From positions 1-8,018 of the forward strand of contig MGXL01000147.1 of NCBI GenBank assembly GCA_001801365.1: 8,018 bases of DNA, in the 5' to 3' direction. Below the pieces are notes generated by a model that was given only the letters and a program-made list of their open reading frames with translations, had not been told where the DNA came from and made no database searches. Numbering within the stretch: position 1 is the first letter of the stretch; each line of letters begins with the position of its first letter. The translations under genes and the position numbers were made by a program. Shown here piece after piece: positions 6,892 to 8,018 of this stretch. Origin of the DNA: Gammaproteobacteria bacterium RBG_16_57_12. Its GTDB lineage: Bacteria > Pseudomonadota > Gammaproteobacteria > RBG-16-57-12.

Positions 6892-7362
6892 GTGAATATT
6901 ACAGTAACTTTGTTCGGCCAGATGGCCGCCTTCATATTGCTGATATGGTTTGTCAACAAGGTCCTGTGGGGCCCCGTATCATCGATGATGGAAGCGCGCC
7001 AGAAGCGTATTGCGGACGGTCTGGCCGCCGCGGAAAAGGGCAAGCACGATGCCGAGCTTGCCGAGAAGCGCGCCAAGGATATTTTGCAGGATGCCAAGGC
7101 CCAGGCGTCGGAAATCGTCGCCAATGGCCAGAAGCGCGCCGGTGAGCTTGTCGAGGAATCCAAGGCCAACGCCCGCGCCGAGGGTGAACGCATCCTGGCG
7201 GCCGCCCGCGCCGAAATCGAGCGCGAGCTCAATCAGGCCAGGGAGCAACTGCGCGGTCAGCTGGCCTCCGTGGCCATCGTTGGCGCCGAGAAGATCCTGA
7301 AGAAGGAAGTCAACCGGCAGGCGCACAGCGACATGCTCAACGATCTGGCTGCGCAGATTTAG
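6892..7362 (+). CDS. atpF: F1Fo ATP synthase subunit b
   Basis: Subunit b dimerises to form the peripheral stator stalk linking subunit a to delta and alpha. The 156-residue product is the same length as E. coli b. One N-terminal membrane helix (about 5-24, [20 protein letters not shown]) is followed by the conserved KVLWGPV. R36 in [11 protein letters not shown] corresponds to E. coli R36. A long charged, alanine-rich coiled coil follows (about 40-125), and a C-terminal delta-binding region ([14 protein letters not shown]) ends the protein. The start is GTG at 6892, with GAGGAA (6880-6885) six bases upstream. It aligns with the E. coli N-terminus MNLNATILGQ, and no better ATG exists. The gap to atpH is 10 nt. 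Only one b gene is present, with no duplicated b' subunit of the photosynthetic or alphaproteobacterial type. Confidence 0.97.
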   Translation: MNITVTLFGQMAAFILLIWFVNKVLWGPVSSMMEARQKRIADGLAAAEKGKHDAELAEKRAKDILQDAKAQASEIVANGQKRAGELVEESKANARAEGERILAAARAEIERELNQAREQLRGQLASVAIVGAEKILKKEVNRQAHSDMLNDLAAQI

Positions 7363-7372
7363 GTGCGACACT

Positions 7373-7909
7373 ATGGCTGAGAAAACCACCATCGCCCGTC
7401 CCTATGCCAAGGCCGTCTTTGCCTTGGCCAGGTCTCAGGGCAAGCTCAAGGAATGGTCCGGCATGCTGGGGTATGCGGCGGCCGTCGCCGCCCATCCGGA
7501 CATGCGCGCGGTCATCGCCAATCCGGGTGTCGGCAACGAGCGTCTGGCCGGCTTGTTCATCGAAGTGTGCGGTGAGCGGCTGAACGAGCAGGGTAAAAAC
7601 CTGATCCACACGCTGGTGGAGAATGACCGGCTGGCGCTGCTGCCGGAGATCACCGTTCTGTATGAGGAGCTGCGTGCCGAGGAAGAGCGGACCATCGAGG
7701 CCGAGTGTGTTTCCGCCTACGAGATCAGCGCCGAGCAACAACAGAAACTGGTGGGAGCCTTGCGCGCGCGTCTGCAGCGCGAGGTGACCCTGACGTGTAG
7801 CGTTGATGGCAGCCTCATCGGTGGGGTGGTCATCAAGGCCGGAGACCTGGTAATCGATGGATCAGTCAAAGCCCAGATCAACAAGCTTGCGGTATCACTG
7901 TCCAGCTAG
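7373..7909 (+). CDS. atpH: F1Fo ATP synthase subunit delta (OSCP)
   Basis: Subunit delta sits on top of F1 and joins the alpha/beta hexamer to the b-dimer stalk. The 178-residue product is one residue longer than E. coli's. The N-terminal alpha-binding domain starts with ARPYAKAVFALA (8-19), the most conserved N-terminal motif of the family. The C-terminal domain carries the delta signature LIGGVVIKAGDLVIDGS (148-164), then VKAQINKL. The ATG at 7373 aligns with known starts. An AGG overlapping the atpF stop (7361-7363) lies 9 nt upstream, so initiation probably depends on ribosomes finishing atpF. atpA follows 22 nt downstream. Confidence 0.96.
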   Translation: MAEKTTIARPYAKAVFALARSQGKLKEWSGMLGYAAAVAAHPDMRAVIANPGVGNERLAGLFIEVCGERLNEQGKNLIHTLVENDRLALLPEITVLYEELRAEEERTIEAECVSAYEISAEQQQKLVGALRARLQREVTLTCSVDGSLIGGVVIKAGDLVIDGSVKAQINKLAVSLSS

Positions 7910-7931
7910 CCGCCATTAAGAGGAATTTGCC

Positions 7932-8018
7932 ATGCAACTCAATTCTGCTGAAATCAGCGAACAGATCAAGAAGAAGATCGAAAGTTTCAAAATCGCCACC
8001 GAAGGCCGCAATCAGGGC
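7932..8018 (+). CDS. atpA: F1Fo ATP synthase subunit alpha, 5' end only (truncated by the window)
   Basis: The first 29 codons are present, beginning MQLNSAEISEQIKKKIESF, which closely matches the E. coli alpha N-terminus MQLNSTEISELIKQRI. This segment is the N-terminal helix of alpha that binds delta. The nucleotide-binding domain lies beyond the window. The Shine-Dalgarno AAGAGGAA (7918-7925), with AGGA seven bases before the ATG, is strong, as expected for a subunit needed in three copies per enzyme. The frame is open to the last base, so the gene is cut by the window edge rather than broken. Confidence 0.95.
   Translation, partial: MQLNSAEISEQIKKKIESFKIATEGRNQG

Overview
This window is a conserved housekeeping stretch from a proteobacterial chromosome, most likely a non-enteric gammaproteobacterium. 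The evidence is the gene order mnmG-rsmG-parA-parB-atpZ/I-B-E-F-H-A, together with proteins that line up closely with E. coli MnmG, RsmG and the F1Fo subunits as I remember them. A chromosomal parAB pair between rsmG and the atp operon, absent in E. coli, argues against an enteric. The DNA is GC-rich, with strong G/C preference at third codon positions, and all real genes lie on the + strand. I cannot name a genus from the sequence alone.

Layout. Positions 1-73 are a short leader with a GC-rich hairpin. mscL (74-514) encodes a large-conductance mechanosensitive channel whose C-terminal tail carries a four-cysteine zinc-ribbon-like element. A 113-nt gap (515-627) holds a half parS-like sequence, a weak terminator-like hairpin and a candidate sigma70 promoter. 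Next come mnmG (628-2514) and rsmG (2514-3143), overlapping by one base. After 69 nt come parA (3213-4010) and parB (4015-4917), 4 nt apart. A 114-nt gap holds a perfect 10-bp tandem repeat and a strong sigma70-type promoter. The ATP synthase operon follows: an AtpZ-type small membrane protein (5032-5247), atpI (TTG start, 4-nt overlap), atpB (TTG start), atpE, atpF (GTG start), atpH, and the first 29 codons of atpA, cut by the window end. No gene-free stretch exceeds 300 bases.

How the genes work together. MnmG modifies the tRNA wobble uridine and RsmG methylates 16S rRNA, so these two tune translation. ParA and ParB segregate the origin-proximal chromosome, and this cluster typically sits near oriC, although no DnaA-box cluster is visible here. 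The atp genes encode the membrane sector (a, c, b), the delta stalk subunit and the start of F1 alpha, preceded by two small proteins implicated in c-ring assembly or Mg2+ handling. MscL is an osmotic safety valve and appears functionally unrelated.

I found no previously undescribed system. The points worth a second look are local: the zinc-ribbon MscL tail, the tandem repeat at the atp promoter, the paired atpZ/atpI genes with a run of non-ATG starts, the Glu-Ser ion site of subunit c, and the half parS-like site.
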